Part shown: positions 1 to 6,502 of the stretch, one piece after another | Numbering within the stretch: the first letter of the stretch is position 1 | How the letters are laid out: each line of letters begins with the position of its first letter | Assembly (NCBI GenBank): GCA_036567205.1 | Contig: DATCVA010000233.1 | Coordinates: forward strand, 1-9,429 | Source of the DNA: DATCVA01 sp036567205 | GTDB taxonomy: Bacteria; Pseudomonadota; Gammaproteobacteria; Burkholderiales; Burkholderiaceae_B | DNA length: 9,429 nt | Direction of reading: 5' to 3' | The notes under the pieces: generated by a model | Database searches by the model: none | Seen by the model: the letters and a program-made list of their open reading frames with translations, nothing else | What the model was told of the DNA's origin: nothing | Translations under genes and position numbers: made by a program

Positions 1-1
1 G

Positions 2-115
2 GCACAGCACCAGCAGGTGCTGGAGCGCCAGCGCCAGGATCTGGAGCAAACGCTGACCGAAATCCGCCAACAACAGCTTGAATGCGAAGCGCTGCTGGCC
101 CGGCGCGAGGTTTAA
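2..115 (+). CDS. liuR: MerR-family regulator, C-terminal end (probable LiuR)
   Basis: Only the last 37 codons are in the window, in the frame starting at base 2 and ending with TAA at 113-115. The peptide is a charged, glutamine- and leucine-rich amphipathic helix (LERQRQDLEQTLTEI, then a Cys followed by ALLARRE). This is what the C-terminal dimerisation coiled coil of a MerR-family regulator looks like, and it resembles my recollection of LiuR tails in Burkholderiales. LiuR represses branched-chain amino acid catabolism and is commonly encoded directly upstream of liuA on the same strand, as here. The DNA-binding domain lies outside the window, so the family call rests on the coiled coil plus context. 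The stop codon coincides with the left edge of a dispersed repeat. Another coiled-coil protein cannot be excluded. Confidence 0.6.
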   Translation, partial: AQHQQVLERQRQDLEQTLTEIRQQQLECEALLARREV

Positions 116-219
116 TTCCATTTTCAAATCAATTGTGAACACGAAGGCGAAGCGCAGACAGTACATTGGTACGGCAAGCGAGGCCGACACAGTTCACGGT
201 TGATTTGGAAATGGAATAA
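113..219 (+). repeat. Dispersed TIR repeat, copy 1 (MITE-like)
   Basis: This is a non-coding element of about 101 bp (116-216) flanked on both sides by TAA (113-115 and 217-219). Its left arm, TTCCATTTTCAAATCAA, and right arm, TTGATTTGGAAATGGAA, are inverted repeats with one difference in 17. The complementarity continues inward: 116-140 pairs with 192-216, giving a 25-bp stem with three G-U pairs and no mismatch in RNA. The apical region 141-191 is GC-rich. By hand alignment it is about 81% identical without gaps, over 107 bp, to the reverse complement of copy 3 at 6381-6487, and clearly related to copy 2 at 265-370. I see no transposase, so it would have to be mobilised in trans if it is a MITE. 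The left TAA is the stop codon of the upstream regulator gene. Confidence 0.85.
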
Positions 220-242
220 GGGCTTGTCACCTAAACTTTATC

Positions 243-264
243 TACAACGATTATCATCGGTATA
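243..264. promoter_or_regulatory. Imperfect palindrome, candidate operator for the liu operon
   Basis: The 47 bp between repeat copies 1 and 2 are AT-richer than their surroundings and contain a 22-bp imperfect dyad. The arms TACAACGATTA and TCATCGGTATA match at 8 of 11 positions. A possible -35 (TTGTCA, 224-229) lies 19 bp before GATTAT (249-254), and MerR-family promoters typically have such long spacers. TATAAC at 261-266 is an alternative -10 without a good -35. These are weak matches. The true promoter may instead lie upstream of the regulator gene, outside the window. Confidence 0.2.
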
Positions 265-370
265 ACATTCCATTTCCAAATCAATTGTAAGCACGAAAAT
301 GAAGCGTAGACAGACCACTGGCACGTGTGCTGCGCCGACACAGTTCGCGGTTGCTTTGGAAATGAAATCA
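265..370 (+). repeat. Dispersed TIR repeat, copy 2 (diverged)
   Basis: This is a second, same-orientation copy of the element at 113-219, about 45 bp downstream of it. The core is 268-367, with left arm TTCCATTTCCAAATCAA and right arm TTGCTTTGGAAATGAAA. It is one base shorter than copy 1 in the central region and more diverged there; the shared blocks include GACAG and CCGACACAGTTC. The potential stem (268-292 with 343-367) has three mismatches and four G-U pairs, so it folds less well than copy 1. The flanking triplets (ACA at 265-267, TCA at 368-370) are not direct repeats, unlike the TAA pairs at copies 1 and 3. It ends about 50 bp before the liuA start. Confidence 0.8.
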
Positions 371-412
371 GACCCGATAACAAATATAAAAAAAAAGCAG
401 CAACCCCATCGT

Positions 413-416
413 GGAG
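413..416 (+). promoter_or_regulatory. Ribosome binding site of liuA
   Basis: GGAG lies 6 nt before the ATG at 423. This favours that ATG over the in-frame GTG at 411, which overlaps the Shine-Dalgarno itself and would add four residues. A run of nine A (388-396) lies just upstream. Confidence 0.7.
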
Positions 417-422
417 ACAAAC

Positions 423-1601
423 ATGAACCTGCCTGGCTTAAATTTCGATCTGGGACAAGACCTGGACATGCTTCGCAACGCCGTACAGGCTTTTGCGCAA
501 AAAGAAATAGCGCCGCGCGCCGCGCAAGCAGACCGGGATGATCAATTTCCGATGGACTTGTGGCGTAAATTCGGCGAGCTCGGCGTGCTGGGCCTGACCG
601 TTGACGAGGCCTACGGAGGCACAAACATGGGCTATTTGGCCCATATGATCGCCATGGAAGAAATCTCGCGTGCCAGCGCCTCGGTGGCGCTGTCCTACGG
701 CGCGCACTCCAACCTGTGCGTGAACCAATTGCATCGCAACGGCACGGCAGCGCAAAAGCAAACGTATTTGCCGCGCCTGGTGTCAGGCGAACACATCGGC
801 GCACTGGCCATGAGCGAATCCGGCGCAGGTTCGGATGTTATCGGCATGACGCTACGCGCTGAAAAAAAAGGAGACCGCTATCTTCTTAATGGCGCCAAAA
901 TGTGGATCACCAACGGTCCCGATGCGGACGTTCTGGTCGTTTATGCCAAAACCGACCCGGCCGCCCATTCGCGCGGCATCACTGCCTTTATTATCGAAAA
1001 AGACTTCAAGGGCTTCTCGGTGGCCCAAAAGCTCGACAAGCTTGGAATGCGCGGCAGCCATACCGGCGAACTGGTCTTTACGGATTGCGAAGTGCCGGAA
1101 CAAAACATACTTGGCGTGCTTAATGGCGGTGCCAGGGTACTAATGAGCGGACTGGACTATGAACGGGCGGTACTGGCCGCCGGCCCTCTGGGCATTATGC
1201 AAGCCGTAATGGATGTGGTCGTTCCGTACATTCATGATCGCAAGCAGTTCGGCCAAGCCATAGGCGAATTCCAGTTAATGCAAGGCAAAGTCGCCGACCT
1301 GTACACCACCCTGCAGGCAAGCCGCGCATTTTGCTATGCAGTGGGTAAAAATCTCGATGCGGCAGGCAATGGCCAGGCCCGCGCTCTGCGCAAGGATTGT
1401 GCCGCCGTCATCTTGCATTGCGCCGAAAAAGCCACATGGATGGCTGGCGAAGGCATACAAATACTGGGCGGCAATGGATACATCAACGATTATCCCACCG
1501 GACGTTTATGGCGCGATGCCAAGCTGTACGAAATTGGTGCGGGCACCAGTGAAATCCGCCGTATGCTGATCGGGCGCGAGCTCTTTAACGAAACCGCGTA
1601 A
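423..1601 (+). CDS. liuA: Isovaleryl-CoA dehydrogenase
   Basis: This 392-aa flavoprotein of the acyl-CoA dehydrogenase family oxidises isovaleryl-CoA to 3-methylcrotonyl-CoA in leucine and isovalerate breakdown and passes electrons to ETF. The N-terminal helical domain is followed by the FAD/substrate segment LAMSESGAGSDV (about 128-139) and MWITNGPDAD (from residue 160). The subfamily is decided by the catalytic base. A Glu is present at residue 247 in GLDYERAVLAAGP, the position used by isovaleryl-CoA dehydrogenases. The C-terminal site that holds the catalytic Glu in medium- and short-chain enzymes is Ala373, in IGAGTSEIRR. The sequence is full length, with no break. The ATG at 423 gives the usual MNLPGLNFDLG start and has a good Shine-Dalgarno. 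It is the first structural gene of the operon, with 63 bp to aceK. ivd is an alternative symbol. Confidence 0.97.
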   Translation: MNLPGLNFDLGQDLDMLRNAVQAFAQKEIAPRAAQADRDDQFPMDLWRKFGELGVLGLTVDEAYGGTNMGYLAHMIAMEEISRASASVALSYGAHSNLCVNQLHRNGTAAQKQTYLPRLVSGEHIGALAMSESGAGSDVIGMTLRAEKKGDRYLLNGAKMWITNGPDADVLVVYAKTDPAAHSRGITAFIIEKDFKGFSVAQKLDKLGMRGSHTGELVFTDCEVPEQNILGVLNGGARVLMSGLDYERAVLAAGPLGIMQAVMDVVVPYIHDRKQFGQAIGEFQLMQGKVADLYTTLQASRAFCYAVGKNLDAAGNGQARALRKDCAAVILHCAEKATWMAGEGIQILGGNGYINDYPTGRLWRDAKLYEIGAGTSEIRRMLIGRELFNETA

Positions 1602-1653
1602 GAACCTGAATATGCTTCGAATCACTACGTCAAGCTACGGCAAAAGCAGTACA

Positions 1654-1658
1654 GGGAG
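1654..1658 (+). promoter_or_regulatory. Ribosome binding site of aceK
   Basis: GGGAG lies 6 nt before the ATG at 1665. It supports this start, and therefore a protein N-terminally longer than the E. coli enzyme. Confidence 0.65.
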
Positions 1659-1664
1659 TGTGAA

Positions 1665-3551
1665 ATGAGTTTCGCCGGCGACCACCAGCACATCGAACAA
1701 GTATCACGGCGCGGGCTTTCTCCGAACAATGTAGCCGGGATCATGCTTGACGGTTTTAATCGCCACTACGCCTTGTTTCGCTACGGGGCGCAACGAGCCA
1801 AGTCTTTATTTGAATCGGGGGACTGGCGCGGCATACAACAGCTTTCCCGCGAGCGTATCGAATACTACGATACTCGCGTACACGAATGCTCAACCACCTT
1901 GAACGCCGCCTTGAAAGGCAGCGATGCCAGCCCTGAAGGCGCGTCGCCGCAGCAAGAGCTTACCGCCGAACAGCTCGACTTCTGGCAACGGGTCAAAACC
2001 GAATACGTCGGCTTACTGGCCGGACACCGGCAGCCCGAATGTGCTGAAACCTTCTTCAACTCGGTCTCTTGCCGCATCTTGCACCGCGATTATTTTCATA
2101 ACGATTTTCTATTCGTTCGTCCCACCATCGCTACCGAGTACATCGACAGCAAGATACCTTCATACCGCGAGTACTATCCCGCCACCGAGGGACTGAAAAA
2201 GTCCCTGATGAAAATGGTCGCCGATTTCGGTCTGGCTGCGCCATTTTCCGATCTGCCCGCCGACACTCGCCTGCTGGCCCGCATGGCCGTGCATCAACTG
2301 CGGCAAAACACTCCTTCCGGCGCCGGCCAGCGCATTGCCCCGGATTGCCAGGTGCATGTCCTGAATTCACTTTTTTTCAGAAACAAAGGGGCTTATGTTG
2401 TTGGCCGTCTGATCAATCAGGGTGCAGTCTTTCCGTTTGCCATCGCTCTGCTGCATACCCCGTCGGGCCACATTACGCTGGATGCGCTGCTTACTTCACC
2501 CGACGACTTAAGCACCTTGTTCAGTTTTACGCGTGCCTATTTTTTAGTCGATATGGAAGCCCCGTCGGCTTATGTGAATTTTTTAACAACCTTGCTGCCG
2601 CGCAAGCCCAAGGCGGAAATCTACACGGCGATAGGCTTGCAAAAGCAGGGCAAGACGCTGTTTTACCGCGACTTCCTGCATCATCTGGCTCATTCGCACG
2701 ATGCCTTCGATGTTGCGCCCGGCATTAAAGGGATGGTCATGACGGTCTTTACCTTGCCCTCTTATCCCTATGTTTTCAAGCTGATTCGGGATCGCATCGC
2801 CAAAAGCGGCATGGATCACGCTACCGTACGGAAAAAATACCTGCTGGTAAAAAAACATGATCGCGTGGGCCGCATGGCAGACACCTGGGAATACTCGCAA
2901 GTGGCCCTGCCACGCAAGCGTTTCTCGGATGCATTACTAGCCGAACTGCGAGATCAGGTTCCAGGCCTGATCGAAGAAACCGCCGATGCCATCGTGTTGC
3001 GCCATGTCTATATAGAACGCCGCATGACGCCGCTAAATCTATACCTGGCACGCGCCTCGGATACCGCGCTGGAACATGCAATCAAACAATACGGCGATGC
3101 CATTCGCGAACTGGCGGCGGCCAATATTTTCCCTGGCGATATGCTTTATAAAAACTTTGGGGTCACCCGGCTGGGGCGCATCGTGTTCTATGATTACGAC
3201 GAAATCCAGCACATGGCCGAAATGCATTTTCGGCGCATTCCGGAAGCCCCCAACGAAGAGGCCGAGCTGTCGGCCGAACCCTGGTATCCGGTAGGCGCCA
3301 ACGACGTGTTCCCCGAAGAATTTGGCTTTTTTTTACTGGGCGATCCGCGCATACGCGCCGCTTTCCTTAAGCACCACGCCGAATTGCTTGAACCCGAATG
3401 GTGGCAAACCTGCCGCGATCGTGCTACACAAGGGCGTATTATGGACATATTCCCATACAACAACGATCGGCGGCTGCATAGCGTCGACCCCGACAACTAT
3501 TTTCCATCGCCATACCCCTCTCAAAATTCCAAAGGAGCACATCATGTCTGA
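1665..3551 (+). CDS. aceK: Isocitrate dehydrogenase kinase/phosphatase
   Basis: AceK (628 aa) phosphorylates and dephosphorylates isocitrate dehydrogenase with one active site, setting the branch between the TCA cycle and the glyoxylate shunt. An N-terminal regulatory domain (roughly 1-345) precedes a kinase-like domain. The nucleotide-binding loop GIKGMVM is at 353-359, the lysine in YPYVFKLIRD is Lys372, GRMADT contains Asp406, and the catalytic stretch KNFGVTR...FYDYDEI has Asn497 and Asp512. These sit at a constant offset of about 35 from the E. coli residues I recall (Lys336, Asp371, Asn462, Asp477), so activity looks intact. It is about 50 residues longer than the 578-aa E. coli protein, at both termini. 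Its last 8 bp overlap the thiolase gene, so the two are probably translationally coupled. In enterics aceK sits with aceBA; here it is inside a leucine catabolic operon. Confidence 0.97.
   Translation: MSFAGDHQHIEQVSRRGLSPNNVAGIMLDGFNRHYALFRYGAQRAKSLFESGDWRGIQQLSRERIEYYDTRVHECSTTLNAALKGSDASPEGASPQQELTAEQLDFWQRVKTEYVGLLAGHRQPECAETFFNSVSCRILHRDYFHNDFLFVRPTIATEYIDSKIPSYREYYPATEGLKKSLMKMVADFGLAAPFSDLPADTRLLARMAVHQLRQNTPSGAGQRIAPDCQVHVLNSLFFRNKGAYVVGRLINQGAVFPFAIALLHTPSGHITLDALLTSPDDLSTLFSFTRAYFLVDMEAPSAYVNFLTTLLPRKPKAEIYTAIGLQKQGKTLFYRDFLHHLAHSHDAFDVAPGIKGMVMTVFTLPSYPYVFKLIRDRIAKSGMDHATVRKKYLLVKKHDRVGRMADTWEYSQVALPRKRFSDALLAELRDQVPGLIEETADAIVLRHVYIERRMTPLNLYLARASDTALEHAIKQYGDAIRELAAANIFPGDMLYKNFGVTRLGRIVFYDYDEIQHMAEMHFRRIPEAPNEEAELSAEPWYPVGANDVFPEEFGFFLLGDPRIRAAFLKHHAELLEPEWWQTCRDRATQGRIMDIFPYNNDRRLHSVDPDNYFPSPYPSQNSKGAHHV
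3531..3537 (+). promoter_or_regulatory. Ribosome binding site of the thiolase gene, inside aceK
   Basis: AAAGGAG lies 6 nt before the ATG at 3544 and within the last codons of aceK. It is the strongest Shine-Dalgarno in the window. It fixes the thiolase start at 3544, rejecting the long in-frame extension back to 3322. Confidence 0.8.
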
Positions 3552-4725
3552 TTCCATCGTTTTAGTCTCGGTTGCGCGTACCCCCGTGGGCGGTATGATG
3601 GGCAACTTGTCAGGCCTTGCCGCTCATGAATTGGGCGCTATTGCTATTAAGGCCGCCGTCGAACGTGCCGGCATTCAGGCCGACTCCGTCAATGAAGTCA
3701 TTATGGGCAACGTCCTGCAGGCCGGCCAGGGCCAGGCGCCGGCCCGTCAGGCCGCGCTGGGCGCCGGCTTGCCATTGGGCGTCGGCTGCACCACCATTCA
3801 TAAGGTTTGCGGCTCGGGTCTTAAGGCAGCGATGTTCGGCCACGACCTTCTGGTGGCGGGCAGCGCCGACGTTGTCGTCGCCGGCGGACAAGAAAGCATG
3901 AGCAATGCCCCCTATCTTCTTCTGCGCGGGCGCCAGGGCTATCGTTATGGCCACTCAACCGTCTACGACCACATGGCCCTTGACGGCCTTGAGGACGCCT
4001 ATCAGCGCGGCACCGCCATGGGGGTATTTGCCGAAGACTGCGCATCCAAATACACCTTCACACGCGAACAGCAAGACGCGTTTTCGCTCGAATCGTTACG
4101 TCGTGCCCGCGCCGCAACAGAAGACGGCAGCTTCAAATGGGAAATCGCTCCGGTTACGATTGCGGGGCGCAAAGGCGATACGGTCGTTGATACCGACGAA
4201 GGCCCGGCCAAAGCCATGCCAGAAAAAATTCCCACGTTAAAACCCGCATTCAAAAAAGACGGCACGGTCACCGCGGCCAACTCCTCATCGATTTCCGACG
4301 GTGCCGCGGCCATGGTGCTGATGCGCGAATCCACCGCCAAGAAACTGGGCGTCACGCCACTGGCGCGTATCGTGGCCCACACCCAGCATTCGCAAGAACC
4401 CGCATGGTTCACCACCGCTCCGGTGGGCGCCATTCAAAAGCTCCTGGCCAAAGCCGGCTGGACGGCAGACGACGTTGATCTGTATGAAATCAACGAGGCA
4501 TTTGCCGTCGTCACCATGGCAGCCATGAGCGACCTCAAGCTGGATCACAACAAGGTCAATATCCATGGCGGCGCTACCGCACTGGGCCATCCTATTGGGG
4601 CTTCGGGCGCTCGCCTGGTCGCCACGCTGGTGGGCGGGCTGCGCAAAACGAAAGGCAAACGCGGCATTGCCTCGCTGTGCATCGGCGGCGGTGAAGCCGT
4701 GGCCATGGCCATTGAAATGCTGTAA
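3544..4725 (+). CDS. Acetyl-CoA C-acetyltransferase (thiolase)
   Basis: This 393-aa thiolase interconverts acetoacetyl-CoA plus CoA with two acetyl-CoA. The nucleophilic cysteine is Cys89 in HKVCGSGLKA. NEAF is at 317-320, His349 is in ALGHPIGASGAR, and the second cysteine is Cys379 in LCIGGGEA. The spacing is essentially that of the biosynthetic-type Zoogloea thiolase (Cys89, His348, Cys378). The motif GGQESMSNAPYLL also fits short-chain acetoacetyl-CoA thiolases. The start at 3544 has an excellent Shine-Dalgarno inside aceK and overlaps that gene by 8 bp in the +1 frame. In this operon its likely job is the last step of leucine breakdown, cleaving acetoacetyl-CoA made from acetoacetate. A broader 3-ketoacyl-CoA range cannot be excluded, so no symbol is given (atoB- or phaA-like). 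Confidence 0.93.
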   Translation: MSDSIVLVSVARTPVGGMMGNLSGLAAHELGAIAIKAAVERAGIQADSVNEVIMGNVLQAGQGQAPARQAALGAGLPLGVGCTTIHKVCGSGLKAAMFGHDLLVAGSADVVVAGGQESMSNAPYLLLRGRQGYRYGHSTVYDHMALDGLEDAYQRGTAMGVFAEDCASKYTFTREQQDAFSLESLRRARAATEDGSFKWEIAPVTIAGRKGDTVVDTDEGPAKAMPEKIPTLKPAFKKDGTVTAANSSSISDGAAAMVLMRESTAKKLGVTPLARIVAHTQHSQEPAWFTTAPVGAIQKLLAKAGWTADDVDLYEINEAFAVVTMAAMSDLKLDHNKVNIHGGATALGHPIGASGARLVATLVGGLRKTKGKRGIASLCIGGGEAVAMAIEML

Positions 4726-4775
4726 GCGTAATAGTGAACGGATGCCGCCGCATCCGCCTTGTTTCCGGACGTGCC

Positions 4776-6383
4776 ATGGCCATTATTCAATCTCAAATCA
4801 ATCCTCGCTCACAAGCATTTATTGATAACGCCCAGGCAATGCAGGTTCAAATTGACGACCTGCGGTCCTTATGGGCGACAGCCGCCGCGGGGGGCAGCGC
4901 GGCGGCCCGCAAAAAACACCTTTCGAGGGGCAAATTGTTACCCCGTGACCGGGTCGAACACTTGCTCGACCCGGGTAGCCCATTTTTAGAATTGTCGCCA
5001 TTAGCGGCTCATAATGTCTATGACAACGCCGCGCCGGGCGCCGGCCTTATCACCGGAATAGGACGCGTTGCGGGCACCGAATGCCTCATTGTCTGCAACG
5101 ATGCAACGGTCAAAGGCGGCACCTACTATCCATTGACAGTCAAAAAGCATTTACGAGCGCAGGAAATTGCTCAGCAAAACCGATTGCCCTGCATCTATCT
5201 GGTAGATTCTGGCGGCGCCAACCTGCCCAATCAGGACGAAGTGTTTCCCGATCGCGAGCATTTTGGCCGTATTTTCTTTAATCAGGCCACCATGTCCGCC
5301 CAGGGCATCGCGCAAATTGCCGTCGTCATGGGCTCATGTACCGCTGGTGGCGCTTACGTGCCCGCCATGAGCGACGAATCCATTATCGTCAAGAACCAGG
5401 GCACCATTTTTTTAGGCGGTCCCCCGCTGGTCAAGGCGGCAACCGGCGAGATCGTGTCGGCTGAAGACCTGGGCGGCGGCGATGTGCATACCCGCCTGTC
5501 GGGCGTGGCCGACCATTTGGCCAACAACGACTTGCACGCACTGCTTCTGGCCCGCAAGGCCGTCGCACGCCTGAACCACCGCAAGCCGGTACAACTGCGG
5601 CGTCAGGCCTACGCCGACCCTTTATACGACCCCCAGGAACTCAACGGGGTTATCCCCCACGATACGCGCAAGCCTTACGATGTACGCGAGGTCATTGCGC
5701 GCGTCGTCGATAATTCCGAATTCGACGAATTCAAAGCCCGTTACGGAACTACCCTGATCACAGGCTTTGCGCATATTCACGGCATGCCTGTGGGAATCAT
5801 CGCCAACAATGGCATTTTATTCTCGGAAGCGGCCCAAAAAGGCACACACTTTATCGAGCTATGCTGCCAGCGCAAAATTCCTCTGGTTTTTTTACAAAAC
5901 ATTACCGGATTCATGGTTGGCCGCAAATACGAAAATGAAGGGATTGCGCGCCACGGGGCCAAAATGGTAATGGCTGTTTCAACTGCGGCCGTCCCCAAAT
6001 TCACCGTCATTATTGGCGGCTCCTTCGGCGCCGGCAACTACGGGATGTGCGGACGCGCATTTGGTCCACGCCTGTTGTTTCTATGGCCCAATGCCCGCAT
6101 TTCAGTTATGGGCGGCGAACAGGCTGCCAGCGTGCTCGCCACGGTGCGCCGCGACGGCATCGAAGCCCAGGGCGGCAGCTGGAGTACCGACGAAGAAGAA
6201 AGCTTTAAAGCCCCCATACGCGAACAATACGAAAAAGAAGGACATCCTTATTACTCGACCGCGCGCCTTTGGGATGACGGCATCATCCTGCCCTGCGACA
6301 CTCGACGCGTGTTGGCTCTGGGTTTATCCGCCGCGCTGAATGCGCCCATCGAAGATACGCGCTTCGGTGTGTTCCGCATGTAA
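4776..6383 (+). CDS. liuB: Methylcrotonyl-CoA carboxylase, carboxyltransferase (beta) subunit
   Basis: This 535-aa subunit transfers the carboxyl group from carboxybiotin on LiuD to 3-methylcrotonyl-CoA, giving 3-methylglutaconyl-CoA. The N-terminal carboxyltransferase domain contains GGTYYPLTVKKH, DSGGANLPNQDEVFP (from Asp144) and GSCTAGGAYVPAMSDES. The C-terminal domain contains NNGILFSEAAQKGTHF (from Asn344), GGSFGAGNYGM (from Gly414) and MGGEQAASVLA (from Met445). The Gly-rich segments are the usual oxyanion-hole regions. DSGGANLP and the adjacent isovaleryl-CoA dehydrogenase point to methylcrotonyl-CoA rather than propionyl-CoA as substrate. I chose ATG 4776 because MAIIQSQINPRS matches the family's usual beginning and length. 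An upstream in-frame GTG at 4734 would add 14 atypical residues. The Shine-Dalgarno is only a weak GGA at 4767-4769. The gap to the thiolase gene is 50 bp. The TAA stop is also the left edge of repeat copy 3. Confidence 0.96.
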   Translation: MAIIQSQINPRSQAFIDNAQAMQVQIDDLRSLWATAAAGGSAAARKKHLSRGKLLPRDRVEHLLDPGSPFLELSPLAAHNVYDNAAPGAGLITGIGRVAGTECLIVCNDATVKGGTYYPLTVKKHLRAQEIAQQNRLPCIYLVDSGGANLPNQDEVFPDREHFGRIFFNQATMSAQGIAQIAVVMGSCTAGGAYVPAMSDESIIVKNQGTIFLGGPPLVKAATGEIVSAEDLGGGDVHTRLSGVADHLANNDLHALLLARKAVARLNHRKPVQLRRQAYADPLYDPQELNGVIPHDTRKPYDVREVIARVVDNSEFDEFKARYGTTLITGFAHIHGMPVGIIANNGILFSEAAQKGTHFIELCCQRKIPLVFLQNITGFMVGRKYENEGIARHGAKMVMAVSTAAVPKFTVIIGGSFGAGNYGMCGRAFGPRLLFLWPNARISVMGGEQAASVLATVRRDGIEAQGGSWSTDEEESFKAPIREQYEKEGHPYYSTARLWDDGIILPCDTRRVLALGLSAALNAPIEDTRFGVFRM

Positions 6384-6487
6384 TCCCGTTTCTAAATCAA
6401 CCATGAACTATGTCCGCTTCGCTTGTCGTACAAATGGTCTGTCCGCGCCTCGCCTTGGTACTCTCAATTGATTTGGAAATGGAATAA
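6381..6487 (-). repeat. Dispersed TIR repeat, copy 3, between liuB and liuD
   Basis: This is an inverted copy of the element at 113-219. The core is 6384-6484, flanked by TAA at 6381-6383 and 6485-6487. It is the same length as copy 1 (107 bp including the TAA triplets) and by hand count differs at about 20 positions, with no gaps. On the + strand the left arm TCCCGTTTCTAAATCAA pairs with TTGATTTGGAAATGGAA, with one mismatch and two G-U pairs. It occupies nearly all of the 119-bp liuB-liuD gap and ends 6 bp before the liuD Shine-Dalgarno. The left TAA is the liuB stop codon. There is no open reading frame of note inside it. Confidence 0.85.
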
Positions 6488-6493
6488 TTTCAC

Positions 6494-6498
6494 GGAGG
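6494..6498 (+). promoter_or_regulatory. Ribosome binding site of liuD
   Basis: GGAGG lies 4 nt before the GTG at 6503, shorter than the 6 nt seen at liuA, aceK and the thiolase gene. It begins 6 bp after the end of repeat copy 3. Confidence 0.6.
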
Positions 6499-6502
6499 GC
6501 CT

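Noticed and set aside
113..370. Tandem repeats as a CRISPR array or phage attachment site
   Set aside because: There are only two diverged copies, about 105 bp each, with inverted ends and no regular spacers. No cas, integrase or tRNA gene is present in the window.
238..804. 188-aa open frame on the minus strand
   Set aside because: It overlaps repeat copy 2 and the start of liuA. Its composition is arginine- and cysteine-rich and low in recognisable motifs, as expected for a shadow of a GC-rich gene. liuA is unambiguous on the other strand.
1625..1644. Adjacent near-repeats CTACGTCAAG and CTACGGCAAA upstream of aceK
   Set aside because: They match at 8 of 10 positions over a very short length and occur once. 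This is compatible with chance, and they are direct rather than inverted, so not a typical operator.
3322..3543. In-frame N-terminal extension of the thiolase back to 3322
   Set aside because: The extension lies wholly within aceK and has no thiolase similarity. The ATG at 3544 has a strong Shine-Dalgarno and gives the family's normal length and catalytic numbering.
4734..4775. GTG start for liuB, adding 14 residues
   Set aside because: The added residues are atypical and there is no Shine-Dalgarno before 4734. The ATG at 4776 gives the usual N-terminus and 535-aa length.
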